Shown here: piece by piece, positions 10,857 through 21,005 of the stretch | How positions within the stretch are numbered: the stretch's first letter is position 1 | Layout: each line of letters begins with the position of its first letter | From: Ariolimax columbianus | Taxonomy: Eukaryota > Mollusca > Gastropoda > Stylommatophora > Arionidae | Assembly (NCBI GenBank): GCA_036924085.1 | Contig: JAVGWX010000011.1 | Location: 16,701,108-16,765,107, forward strand | DNA length: 64,000 bases | Reading direction: 5' to 3' | Program-made: the position numbers and the translations under genes | The notes under the pieces: generated by a model | Database searches by the model: none | Told to the model about the DNA's origin: nothing | What the model saw: only the letters and a program-made list of their open reading frames with translations

Positions 10857-11690
10857 CAAACAAGAACAAGAAATAGAGCAATCAGGAAAAATGGGACTGA
10901 CCTTTAACATTAAGAAAACAAGGCACCTTAAACTCAATACTATAACAAAGCACCAATCACGCTGGATTAGAGAAGTGAATACCTTAGCTGTTTTTGGAGC
11001 ACAATTAACACGTCATGAGGTACAGAAACAAATGTAAGGATCAAAAATGGAATAGCAAGAATGGCATTCCCGACGATAAACGACATATAGAGATCCACAG
11101 GGATCAAGACGATGAGCAGCGTATGAGCTGCAATTGTCAGCGATCCATAGCTGACTGCTAGCGTCAGGGCCAGCGAACAACAGCTGTCAAGACCCTTCTA
11201 CACCTCCACGCGGTGATCCTGGATAACAGGCTGCAGCAGGGCAGACTGGCTAAGGAGAAGGGATCGAAGATGGAATTTTAACCCGTTACTCAAAAAATGA
11301 TTGCTAAAGTCGGATGTGAAAGGTGCAAATATTGCAATCAAGCTGTAAACTACGACAGAGCGCATTCCGTTCTCTGGACTACATTCTGCTACTTAAGCCC
11401 TTTCAGGGTTTGGTAGCGGGAGATTGAGAACGAACGCAAAAGAAGAAACAGAAGAAGAAGAGACCCAAGGAAATCACGAATCACAGAGTTCGAATATTCA
11501 ACGCCAGTGTCAAGTTGGGGCTAGTTTATGAAACGGAAACACGGGAACGACTAATAACATACAACATAGACTCCATTCCTCCTTTAACATCTGCCTATGA
11601 ACGAAATTTGCATAAAATGGCAGGAAATGGTGATAAATGAAAGACCTATAGAAAGGGGCCAACATCAGTCCATGGAACCACACATTCAGT
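10857..11690 (+). pseudogene. Non-LTR reverse transcriptase thumb relic, split by a GAA-SINE
   Basis: Plus-strand fragments read LTFNIKKTRHLKLNT (about 10900-10945) and, after the insertion at about 11092-11462, RIFNASVKLGLVYETETW (about 11490-11545). These are the thumb signatures of an RTE/CR1-type RT (an -IF-NVK-VLLYG-ETW- pattern). Frames are broken. The same relic, split in the same way, is at 27.81-28.66 kb. Confidence 0.6.
11092..11462 (+). mobile_element. GAA-SINE copy, nested in an RT relic
   Basis: About 370 bases with a possible tRNA-like head, the aaagtcggatgtgaaaggtg core (lacking a few core bases), the ctacttaagccctttcaggg block and an interrupted GAA tail. The flanks agatccacaggga and agacccaaggaaa look like a diverged target-site duplication. 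Confidence 0.65.
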
Positions 11691-11694
11691 GAAG

Positions 11695-11975
11695 AAAACA
11701 TGCTGGTTGGACGCAAGCTATTAAGACCTTCGTCAAGCCTTGCAAGACAGGTTCTTACACAGAAGCATCAAGTGAAAAGAAAAGATGCAGACCAACAAAT
11801 TCGTGTACGCGAACAAAAAAATAAACACCCAGTTAACGTCACGCAGCGATTAGCAAATATAGTGTTAGACCCATTTTGTTGTATAACACACGGCGCACAC
11901 GCCGGTCGCTTTAACTTCCCAGATTGTTCTGGATCGATTCAGAGTAAGATAATCCAGCACATAAACCGGTTCTAA
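11695..11975 (+). pseudogene. Possible Ty3/gypsy integrase C-terminal relic
   Basis: A 91-codon frame begins MLVGRKLLRPSSSLARQVL and continues with a Lys/Arg/Gln-rich stretch. The GRKLLRP pattern resembles the segment after the integrase catalytic core of Ty3/gypsy-type polyproteins. No protease, RT or LTR is seen nearby, so the assignment is weak. The unit-2 copy is at 28664-28875, where a MITE-like insert interrupts it. Confidence 0.35.
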
Positions 11976-12083
11976 TAATTCGGATTCTTCAACAACAAAA
12001 AAAAAGACCAACATAATACATACACTGATAGCGACAGAGGCGTTTCAACCATTTTCACTTAAGCGTATCGAGATTTTAGCTGG

Positions 12084-12090
12084 TATATTT
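12084..12090 (+). promoter_or_regulatory. Decayed TATA-like element of the unit-1 type-2 SDR
   Basis: The sequence gctggtatattttac sits at the place where the 6.8 and 45.8 kb copies have tatatataa. The change to tatattt suggests decay. Confidence 0.3.
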
Positions 12091-12196
12091 TACTTGTTAT
12101 TTGAAAGAAGAGAGACTATTGATATTTACAAGTGTCAAGCCTATCTTCTGCTGGAGTTGAATTATTGTTTTCCCTGTGAAGGAACATTCCAACAAT

Positions 12197-12678
12197 ATGG
12201 CATCAATGCAGGGCAAAGTTGCTATAGTAACAGGATCCAGATCTGGCATCGGTGCAGCTATTGCCACCAAGTATACTTCTCTTGGTGTAAAGGTCACGAT
12301 TTGGGGGAGTGATCACTCTAAGCTTAAGTCAGTCATGGACGCTATTATTACGATCAACGGTGGACACAACGACAAGGTCATCTCAGTTAAAGGTGACGTA
12401 AACGATCAGGAAGTTCGTGAAGAAATTGTTTCCCAGAGAGTTTTGGACGTTTGAACATTCTGGTAGCCAATGCTGGGGTTCTAGGCCTCAGCCAGTCAAT
12501 TTTAGTTGCCACCGAGGAACAGTATGATAATATAATGAACATACTGTACCACGTCATCTATTTCTGTGTCTATGGTTGTTCCAGTTGCTCAAATCTACAT
12601 AATGTCCAATACAGCTCTTGATCAACTTACCCGTTGTTTGTCCGTAGATCTAGGACCAAACGGAATCTGTGTTAATGT
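12197..12678 (+). pseudogene. Type-2 SDR pseudogene, 3' part deleted
   Basis: The ATG at 12197 is followed by 86 codons of a classical SDR (VTGSRSGIGAA) ending at a TGA (12452-12454) after a frameshift. The NAG motif (about 12470) and a short stretch with the active-site segment follow in another frame, with an internal loss of about 70 bases and YIMSN in place of YxxxK. At 12678 the sequence jumps to the downstream flank. Relative to unit 2 about 606 bases are missing, with gt microhomology. Confidence 0.9.
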
Positions 12679-13276
12679 AATACTGTAATCCTGTTGTTCC
12701 ATCAGGCACATTTTGTGCCCTATGCCATGTAGCCAAATATCGTCTAAACTCATTTCTGTCGTTTGTCGTAAATCATCATGTTGGACCAAGGTCTTGTCGA
12801 AGTCCATCTCTCTATCTTATTGGTGGACGTATGTGGCTATAATTATAGGTGTATGGCCAATATCATTTCCATTTAAATATCCATCTATTGTCAGGCATGC
12901 ATACAACGTGGCCTGCTAACCTGTTGTTTCTTATCAACGCCATATTTACGACGACATTGAAGCAGGATTAACTCTTGATGGCTGAATACCGGATGTGATC
13001 TCGTAGCGAAAGTGACAGTGTTCTACGCTAAAATCGGTCGTCGCGTAGCCATGTCACTTTTTCGTATGTTCCACACCTAGCAGCCATACACCATGGCTGA
13101 ATGACCAGGTTGTTGCAGGTGTGAGCTCTAGCTGTGTTGTGTTTTAATATGTTGAAGTACTGTCTTGATACGGTTGATGCTGAACGACACAGCAGATAAC
13201 CTTCCCAGTGTGTCTTTAGCTTATTTATATTTAGACCAACTACCTCACGTGCATTGTTGAGCTCATTCCGGCATTC
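12679..13276 (-). pseudogene. Non-LTR RT C-terminal relic
   Basis: The minus strand holds fragments of an RT thumb/C-terminus, clearest in the unit-3 copy (47.03-47.62 kb) as VRAHTFNSLVIPDMVYGCKV followed by RERRRLSLSLRDHIR. That is the pattern of RTE-type elements (LPV-TYG-ETW ... ER-LGISLRD-IR). Here it carries frameshifts. Copies in units 1, 2 and 3 share the same position after the type-2 SDR. Confidence 0.5.
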
Positions 13277-13284
13277 CTCAGCTT

Positions 13285-13535
13285 AATTTTTTTTTTCCGT
13301 TTTATTAATTTCTCTAATCCCCAAAGGCGATGTGCGTTGCACTGTGTTTTTTATTTTGCGCCTGTCGGCCCTATGGATCCGACTTCAGAATGCATTTTAT
13401 GTAAGGGTCTGCCTGCTCCTGCATTTTATAAGGGTTTACTTCCCCAGTGTAAGGGCCAATTCTGTGATGTGGTTCGAACACAGCACCTTCTGTCTGTGAG
13501 AAGTGTCATTTAACCACTAGCCAACTCCGTCCCTG
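13285..13535 (-). mobile_element. tRNA-derived SINE with TSD
   Basis: On the minus strand, from about 13533: ggacggagttggctagtggt supplies an A-box-like element and gtgttcgaacc a B-box. The aagtcggatccatagggccg core and an A-rich 3' end near 13290 follow. ctcagctt occurs at 13277-13284 and 13536-13543 as a probable target-site duplication. Other copies are at 33.34-33.50, 47.63-47.88 and 58.43-58.64 kb. Confidence 0.8.
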
Positions 13536-13543
13536 CTCAGCTT

Positions 13544-14020
13544 CCTTGACGCTGTTGTATGTCATTTGAAAACCGGAGGTGGTTGAGGATTTCTATGTCT
13601 GTGATAATACCCTATTACCCCAATGAATTGTGCAAACGTTTTCCACAAGGACTAACGGGCAATAGTGGCTTCTGTAATAAACTGCATTGCTTTCTGAAGG
13701 TGCACAGTTTATAACAAACCCTCTTTAGTAGACTGTTTAGAAAGACTAGCAAGGTTGTTGTAGCTCTAATGTGTGAGCCTTTAAATTCCTATGAAAAAGC
13801 ACCTAAACGACGGTCTCTTTTTTTCCCAGACTGACACTATCGCCCCGTTCTATGACGTCATAGGTCAACTGCACTCTTTCATTTTGTTGTACATTCCAAC
13901 TCAGGCTTTCTGATCATGTGTTCAGTAGAACACTAAGGTCAGCAAGACCGCACTAAGAAAAGTAAGGCCAGTGCTGCCTTTTGAACGGCGTGCAACAACG
14001 TGTGGGACCAGAAGTGTCTT
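13544..14020. other. Unit flank, no gene seen
   Basis: Sequence shared by units 1, 2 and 3 (also 33.5-33.99 and 47.89-48.37 kb). It is AT-rich and without a coding pattern on either strand. Confidence 0.5.
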
Positions 14021-14199
14021 AATCTTGATACTTCTTCTTCTTCTTCTTCGTTCGTTCTCAATCTCCCACTACCAAAACCTAAAAGGGCTTAAGTAGCAGA
14101 ATGTAGTCCAGAGAATAGAATGCGTTGTGCCGTAGTTTACAGCTTTTGCTGCAATATTTGCACCTTTCGGTCCTTCTTCTTCTTCTTCTGCGTACACAG

Positions 14200-15993
14200 T
14201 CAGACAGTAACCATTATTTTTTCGAGAAAAGCGGCGGTCATCCTGAGGCTCTCGCCACTGCCATAGAGCTTGTCTTGCAGTTCCACTGGTAATGGCCACA
14301 TCTGCTCTCTCTGATCCTCGTATGTCGGGCAGTTCTGCAGCAGATGTTCAGTGGTCATTTTACCAGTACCGCACGGGCATTCGTCGGTACACCCTATCTT
14401 CAATTTGTTGAATAGGTGGTACCTCAGTCTGTTGTGGCCAGTGCGAAGTCTGAAGACAACGACCTGCTCTCTTCGGTTCAACTGGTAATAGGCATCGTTT
14501 TTGGTGTAACCAGTATGATCGGTTTCCCATTTGGTCATGTATCTGGCTTTGATAAGCCGTTTTGACTCTTCGTACGTCATACTGGTATCTGTTTGTGGTA
14601 GTCTTGCACCTTCTTTTGCCAGTCTGTCTGCCTCCTCGTTGCCTTGGATGTTGCAGTGTGACGGGACCCACTGTACCACTACCCTTTTTGGTGCGGACTG
14701 TTGGCACAGTTTGCAGAGTGCTGCTCTTAGGTCATTAAGCTCAGTGTTTTTCTGGCTTTTTAGCGCTGTGACTACTTCGAGAGCATCTTTCAGCAGAACT
14801 ATATGGCCCTCATTTTCACTATGTGTCACCATTTCTTCCACTGCCGCCCTCAGTGCCTCTGCCTCCGCTCTGAAATTGCTTGTGTAATTACCAGTAGCGA
14901 ATGACAGTGTTATTTGTCTGCCATTTGGTAGGTTCAGGAATGCTCCTGCCCCTCCGTTCTGTGTAGTGTTTGTTAAAGAACCGTCGGTGTATGCATGGGT
15001 CCAGTCCATGCTTGGGTAGCTTTTCGTTATGAAGCTTAGGGTAGTGTCTCTCCTTTCTTTTTCAGTCTGGCAGTTTTTGTTTGCAATACCTGGTATATTT
15101 TCTACCACCTCTGGAAATATATCCTGCCTCCAGGTAGGTTTTCGTACAGTAGTGATGGGTTTTGGTGTTGTTTGTGCGTTTGTGGGATCTTCGTGCATCT
15201 TTGCTTTGGCTATTTCTGCAAAGTTTCTCCGCTTTAGTTTCCCATTTCCCAAATTGTTTAGTCTCTGGTACATTGGATGGTCCGTCAGTCTTCGGAGTTT
15301 CTCTGACTGCAGCTGGGCTCTGCAGTCTCTTCTATCGGTCATGGATTGCAGTTTTGTAATCTTTTCAAGTTCTACAATTGGCGTTGACTTCATGCCACCT
15401 GTTATAATTCTCATGGCTTGGTTTTGAAGTTTGTTAACTTTATCGAAGTTCGCCTTCGCTGCTGTTGTCCATGCCGCAATGCCATACTCGAGAACTGGTC
15501 TCACTCTTCCGGTGTACAGTTTCTTTAGTATGCCTTCGTCTGCGCCCCAGCTTGTGCCAGCAAGTTTCCTCATGATTGCCATTCTTTCTCTGGCTTTCAT
15601 TCGGTTTCTCTCAATCTGACTTTTCCATGTCATGCGCCGATCAAATGTGACTCTCAGATAGGTTGGGTTGTCGTTTGGCTGCAGGATTTTTCCATTTAGG
15701 CTTAATTTGGTACTTTGGGGTTTTAATGAGAGCGAGAATATTGTACACGTGGTTTTCTCCTCGTTTATTTTGACCAGCCATGAGGTCGCCCACTCTTCCA
15801 GCGATGTTAGGGCCGTCTGCATCCGATTTCTTGCTATGGTGAGATTCTTTTCAGAGGTCCACATAGCCAGATCGTCTGCAATCATTGAGCTATGGACTCT
15901 TCTTGGTATATTCTCTGTAATATCGTTTATATATACCAGGAAGAGTGTGGGTGACAATACTCCCCCTTGGGGTACTCCCTGCTCGAGTGTCAC
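14200..15993 (-). pseudogene. LINE-A ORF2, RT palm/thumb + RNase H + zinc segment
   Basis: 597 codons on the minus strand after the frameshift. It begins with RT motif B (EQGVPQGGVLSPTLFLVY), then motif C as IADD in place of the FADD of other copies, and the thumb (GVTFDRRMTWKSQIERNR). RNase H has YTDGS, AEAEALRAAV, LKDALEV (TDA in other copies, so the third acidic position is altered) and PSHCNIQGNEEADRLAKEGA. It ends with CPCGTGKMTTEHLLQNCP. It is nearly intact yet disabled by the shift. Confidence 0.9.
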
Positions 15994-15997
15994 CTTT

Positions 15998-17037
15998 TTT
16001 GCTCATCTGCCCTTGTACTTGGACTCTGGCCGTTCTTTGTTTGAGGTAGTGGTTGATCCACTTGTACATCTTCCCACATACATCACTTCTTCTTAGCTTG
16101 ACTCTAAGTCCGTGCTTCCAGACTTTCTCAAATGCCTTTTCCAGATCCACCCAAACAGCTACTGTGTGTTTCTGTGCCTGGTAGGCATCTTCTATCTCCT
16201 GGGCTATGAGGATGACCTGGTCCTCAGTGGATCTGTGCTGTCTAAAGCCGGCTTGCTGTGGAATTAGTATTCGTTTTTCTTCCAGATGCCACATCAGTCT
16301 GGTGTTTATCATCCGTTCCATCAGCTTGCCGACACAGCTCAGTAGGCTGATGGGCCTGTATCCATTTGGATCTGTTTTATCCTTTCCTGTTTTTGGTACT
16401 GGTACCAGTATTGCATCTTTCCATGCCTGGGGTACAATACCCCTTTTCCAGCTTTGGTTCAGGACTGATAGTAGTTTCCTCTTCGCTGTTTGGCCCAGCC
16501 CCATCAGCATTTCGTTTGTTATCCCGTCTTTTCCGGGAGATTTCCTTTTCTTTAGTGTTCTCATAGCCTCTTCCATTTCGCGCATTGTTAGTTTGGCCAT
16601 CATGTGCTTATCGGGAGCCGTATTTATGTTTTCGTGTCCCTTTAGCTCTTCGCTAATGTATGTATGCTTATCTGCAGGGACCTCGATGTGGTTTGCTCTG
16701 GCATAGTGATCGACAAAGGCGTTTGCGGCTTTCTTACCTGTGATCAAGTTCTCGCCCTGCTTGATAGTAATTTGTTTATTTGACGGGGTTTCGTCGTTCA
16801 TGGCTCTGACTAGCTTCCATAGCTTGTTCCCTTCTTTGTCCAGGTTTAGACTTTCCGTTTTATTTTTCCAACTTGCTCTTGCTGTTTGCTTGACAGTGTG
16901 TTTGTACTTCGCTGCGGCGGCTTTGAGGGCGATGTTTGCCTCCATGGATCTTTCTCGTTCTGCCATGTTCCTAGCATTTGTTACTGCATCTTCCACTTTC
17001 TGCAACTCATCATTCCAGTAGGGCTTATAGTTTTTCC
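15998..17037 (-). pseudogene. LINE-A ORF2, RT N-terminal half (before the frameshift)
   Basis: About 345 codons on the minus strand, open from the element's 5' end. It shows an RT N-terminal region (KRKSPGKDGITNEMLMG), RT motif 1/2 (YRPISLLSCVGKLMERMI, AGFRQHRSTEDQ) and motif A, VWVDLEKAFEKVW, with the catalytic Asp. An extra T in the run at about 15990-15996 shifts the frame just before motif B. The related copy at 51.97 kb has five T where this has six. The open frame continues 5' into flanking SINE sequence, so the ATG at 17071 is not the element's own start. Confidence 0.9.
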
Positions 17038-17266
17038 GCACCTTTCGGTCCAACACATCCGACTTCAGCAAGCATTTTTTGAGTACCAGGTTAGCATTCC
17101 CTCTTCGATCCCTTCTCCTTAGCCAGTCTGCCCTGCTGCAGCCTGTGGAGATGTAGAAGGGTCTTGGCAGCTATGGTTCGCAGGCCCTGACGATAGCAGT
17201 CAGCTCTGGGTCGCTAACCACTGCAGCTCATGCGCTGCTCAGCATCTTGATCCATAACTTTGAAAC

Positions 17267-18485
17267 GAAACGTATAGCTTTCAATCATTCTTTATGCCAG
17301 GAAGGCGTCGACTGTGTACAACAGGCATGCTAGTAAAACAAACCACATACATGCTACATCCGTAGATTGTTGAGAATACACTGACAGAAGAGGGAACCAG
17401 ACACCGAGATACTCATGAAGGCCAACATGCCGAGCATGCACACAGTGCCAAGGTTTGGTGTTGCGGTGACGTTGTGCGCATGCCAGACAACCGTAACCTC
17501 AAACAATTACTGTATTGTGAGCTGAAAGAAGACTTTATTTGACACTATCGGTTTATCGATTGTTGATTTCTTTTATCTTCCTGCTCTCAAATGAATTGTT
17601 TATGTAACCACTGTTTGCATTGAAATGTTTATGGTTTATAGTGTTGATCAGAATTATTATTAATCATATTTTAATATGTTGTGTCTCAATCATCTGTATG
17701 ATTATTTCATAATGAGGTAATCCTTTCTTCGTGAGTTGGGGTCATGTTCCAGCTTTCACATCCACATTCGAACATATTAATACTATTATCGTATTACAGT
17801 TGAACAGCCTCAGTTTGATGTTTTGCTTAGTATTCTCGATTTCCTGATATTTTTGTTGTTATTAAATACAAATGCGACGAGGGAAACTCCTGTATTACGA
17901 TTTTGGCAATAGATAGCACAATTTATGGTCCTGGTGCTTTGTATTTAATGATTGCTTCTTTGGGTCATCGTGAAGTTTTGAGAGCCGCCCTTAAGCTTGG
18001 TGTGTGTTGTCAACAGTGTCTGGAGGTTAGAAAATTGTTCTATGTCCCTGTTTCACAAGTTGTGGTGAAACTTGTTATTATAATTCAAAAACAGCGTGAA
18101 ATTTCATTTACATACAGACAAGAACACACGTTAACCCATATTTACGTATTTATAAAAAGTAAGGAAACCCATAAACGTACACAGACACATACGCACACAC
18201 ATATACATATTTATGTTATAAAAACGAGTAAAGACAGATTATACTATATGTTTAATACGCATTTTGATTAATACATATATTAACCAAGTAAAGTTCAATC
18301 TAACTAATGATTATGTTTACATATTTTTTAAATTTCAAAATCATTGAGAGAAAGAAGGTCAACAGACAGAAGAACAACCCTGGTGCATTTCTGTATCTTG
18401 GTCGTATTATAAGAGAGGATAGAAGATGCGACTTATAAACCAGAGAATGGATAACAATGTCCATATTTCTGTTAACTAAATTAGT
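17267..18485. other. AT-rich unit flank, no gene seen
   Basis: Also present at 34.38-35.6 kb and, inverted, at 3.5-4.07 kb. It contains a short CA-rich run near 18.18 kb. The open frame 17903-18271 has no recognisable pattern and is not kept open in the other copies. Confidence 0.5.
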
Positions 18486-18490
18486 CAGGT

Positions 18491-19125
18491 ATCATCATCA
18501 TGTAGCATGTCCTTTGTAAAACGTCGCTCCCATCACAGTCTGTCTGAAAGAAACTCGTTCCCTTGCCAAAACACCAGCCTCCGCCACAGTCATACTCAGG
18601 CATTCCTGGATATCTTGGTGCCATCATTTTCTTGGTCTACCCCTTCCTCTTTTGCCTGGCACTGTACCTTCCATCACCGTTCTCTCAAGACCGTTATGTC
18701 TCTTGATGTGACCAAAGTATTTGCATTTTCTAGCCAAAATTGAATTGATAAACCAGTTATCCTCTATGCTCAACTCTTGCCGAATGTCTATGTTTGTTTT
18801 TTTCTCTGTTCAGGGTATTCTGAGAATCTTTCTGTAACATTTTGACTAGAATGATTCGATTCTTTGTCTAAAAGTTTCTGTAATCGTCCATGATTCACAG
18901 CTATAAGCTGCCACAGGAAAAACAGGCTTTCAAGACTTCTACTTTTGTCATTTTGTTGGTGCCCTACCATAATTTCTTCAAGCTGTTCAGTCTTCTTCTG
19001 ATTTCTTTCTAGCAGTCGCCATTTTTGTCACTTCTGGAGCCCAGATATTCAAAATGTATTACCTGACCTATTTCCTCATCACCAACTGTACATTTATGCT
19101 GACATTGTGTTTTGTCGGTGGGCAT
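18491..19125 (-). mobile_element. RTE-like non-LTR 3' end (relic)
   Basis: Minus-strand fragments read VGDEEIGQVIHFEYLGSRSD (near 19090-19030), then SLKKLW and the C-terminal block with IDNWFINSILARKCKYFGHI-like sequence, PGKRGRGRP and MTVAEAGVLARER. It ends at a short (ATG)n tail at 18491-18500. Several frameshifts and stops. The unit-2 copy is at the same place (35.61-36.24 kb), so it predates the duplication. Confidence 0.8.
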
Positions 19126-19129
19126 GTAT

Positions 19130-20380
19130 TGTCATACTAATTGTTCACATGGAAATTAATAATGTGAGCAATAATGTAGTCTGAAGATAATATAATGCTT
19201 CTCCAGAAGAAACAAAAAATACATCCAATTAAGGTCCAGAATTAAACTAAAAATGTAAATCTACTCTACACTAGGAAATCGACATGTTGGCCGAATAAAA
19301 AGCAGTAAAAATATTGAATGTACCCACTGTTATCACATGTACCGTTATATAATATATACATATATATACTCTGTTCGTTGCTAAACATGTTGATGGATTT
19401 ATAACATATTGATTGTATAAGGTGAGCATATCAAATCATGTTCTGTTTATAGTTTCTTCTACAATATGCATTAAACGACAAAGTAAAAATATAGTTCATT
19501 CCCAATATATAAACTTCAATTTGCGAAACCTGGATCAATGAAAAAGATTGCATCATGTATTAGCAAATCTTTTATTGACGAGAACTGGTTAACTGAAAAT
19601 GTATCGCATTCACATATGATATTTGTATATAGAAATGTATTTATGTTGTTTACATGTCTACCCGTTTTACGAACGGAGAACTGAGTCTAATCAATCAGGT
19701 GGGAAGCCAGCGCACTAACCGCTGGACCACCTCAGTTACATCTGTTAGTATACAATTATTATAATATTTGTCTGTGGTTGTGGGATTTATTTAAACTAAT
19801 TCAATGTGTAATCGTAATTCTTTTTAATTGTCAATAGCAGACAGAGCGAGTGACTGGCGTCAGATTGCCAAATCTTGAGTTATATACACATTTCAGCAAT
19901 TTTCTATGTGGAGTAACGCCATCTGTGCATCGCATTGGTGGACGTCAGAGTATCAGCTGACCATAAATTCTCGTCACCATGTGCGCAAAACGTGCCCGAA
20001 CAATCTTTTTTTTTAAAATTAACAGGGCAGAATCTGCAACGCTACAGAAAAAGGTTTAATTCGATGAAGCAAAAAAAGTATAAACAGCTTTGAATAGTAC
20101 AACCACTAAAACGGACACAGTAAAAAAATATGATACAATATTAGGCTATATTATATTGATATTTATATATACATGGCTTAACACATTTTAGTGTTGGCTC
20201 AGCAGTCGGTCAGAAATTTAACCAGTCAGCATGGTCGGACTACAGTAATGCATTTTATGTTAACAAAATTAAACTAGGCAATAATTCACCTTTTTTGCTA
20301 AATACTAATGCGTACCAAACCAACAAGTATTGTATTACATACACATTATTAATCTATTTCTTCTGAAGATAAAATGCACG
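19130..20380. other. AT-rich unit flank, no gene seen
   Basis: Shared with 36.24-37.48 kb. Apart from a tRNA-like fragment near 19.7 kb I see no coding or structural signal. Confidence 0.45.
19657..19745 (-). mobile_element. Possible tRNA-derived SINE fragment
   Basis: On the minus strand gaggtggtccagcggttagt followed by gcgctggcttcccacctgat resembles an A-box and the left half of a tRNA. No clean B-box follows (ctccgttcgtaaaacggg instead). The same fragment is at 36775-36862. Confidence 0.4.
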
Positions 20381-20381
20381 G

Positions 20382-20560
20382 ATGTCAGAGGCAAAATGTT
20401 TACTTTCTATAGACCTCGTGTGCCTGCCGTGCAACATATGTTTTCGTGCGGGCATTGGCCTGTTTAGTTACAAGCGCACCCACATCCATCACGAAACGCT
20501 GTGGAATGAAAGTTGTCGGCGATCCTCATCGACACCGATGGACAGCTGTTATTTAGTCTC
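20382..20560 (+). mobile_element. C2H2-tailed LINE 3' end (fragment)
   Basis: The plus strand reads CLPCNICFRAGIGLFSYKRT, a zinc finger with the first His changed to Tyr, followed by the cctcatcgacaccgatggac 3'-end motif. Same family as 1355-1570, 37.5 kb and 63.6 kb. Confidence 0.6.
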
Positions 20561-20719
20561 ACTCGCTAAATTGTATTATACTATTTGGTCATTCTACATA
20601 AATCATATAAATGTTATGCGAGAGCCACCAATTAAGTTACAGTAGTTTTGTTATTACAATTTGTATAGGAGTGCGAAACAGAAATTGTGTTTGTCACAAA
20701 ACGACCTTTATTCAGTTTT

Positions 20720-20916
20720 GGACTTTTACATTATCTCAATGTCAACTGTCCTGGGACCCATCTGCTAAACACTTTTCTACAAAGGAGATCAACATGGACA
20801 ATTTTGTGCGTTGAATTGTGAATCGTGCTGAAATCAACTCTTTTTTCATCAACACTGACTCGCCTATTGCCGTGAATTAGCTTCTCTATCTGCCATTTCG
20901 CTGTCTCTCTTACCAC
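20720..20916 (-). pseudogene. Mariner-family transposase relic (HTH region)
   Basis: A 61-codon minus-strand frame contains GNRRVSVDEKRVDFSTIHNS, then HKIVHVDLLCRKVFSRWVPG and QLT. This is the second helix-turn-helix and linker of mariner transposases. No catalytic core is present. Unit 2 has the same piece at 37.82-37.98 kb, and the inverted copy is at 615-905. Confidence 0.75.
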
Positions 20917-21005
20917 GAATGACGGTCAACAATGACGTTTTGAAATCTTTCTACCCATTCATACACCCCCCTCCTATAGAAAATAAAAAACGTTCTCCAT
21001 TATTA

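Larger units (their letters stand above)
14160..17051 (-). mobile_element. LINE-A, longest copy, with a perfect 14-bp TSD
   Basis: The element body 14174-17037 (2,864 bp) is bounded by gcacctttcggtcc at 14160-14173 and 17038-17051. It is 5'-truncated: the endonuclease and any ORF1 are missing, but the RT domain, RNase H domain and zinc segment are present, ending in (GAA)n. Unit 2 has an unoccupied site at 34133-34146 (gtaacgttcggtcc). The insertion is therefore specific to unit 1 and should post-date the duplication. Confidence 0.95.
14021..17266 (-). mobile_element. GAA-SINE copy, split by a nested LINE-A
   Basis: The minus strand carries the GAA-SINE body at 17255-17038 and 14173-14032, ending in (GAA)n. 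The diverged target duplication aatcttgatac (14021-14031) / aactttgaaac (17256-17266) encloses it. The same copy without the LINE is at 34003-34368 in unit 2, and unit 3 has the empty site at 48371-48381. The interruption is the LINE-A at 14174-17037. Confidence 0.8.

Noticed and set aside
13440..13535. A genuine tRNA gene on the minus strand, also at 33.44-33.50, 47.80-47.88 and 58.43-58.52 kb
   Set aside because: Only A- and B-box-like parts are present, without a full cloverleaf, and a SINE body with an A-rich end follows. It is a SINE head.
14069..14299. Small ORF MAITSGTARQALWQ..., recurring near other LINE-A ends
   Set aside because: It is the LINE-A C-terminal region read in another frame and continuing through the GAA tail. 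It is kept only because the LINE sequence is kept.
14531..16706. Long plus-strand ORFs opposite the LINE-A ORF2, also at 31850-32746 and 50506-52446
   Set aside because: Antisense shadows of the LINE reading frame. They contain no recognisable domains.
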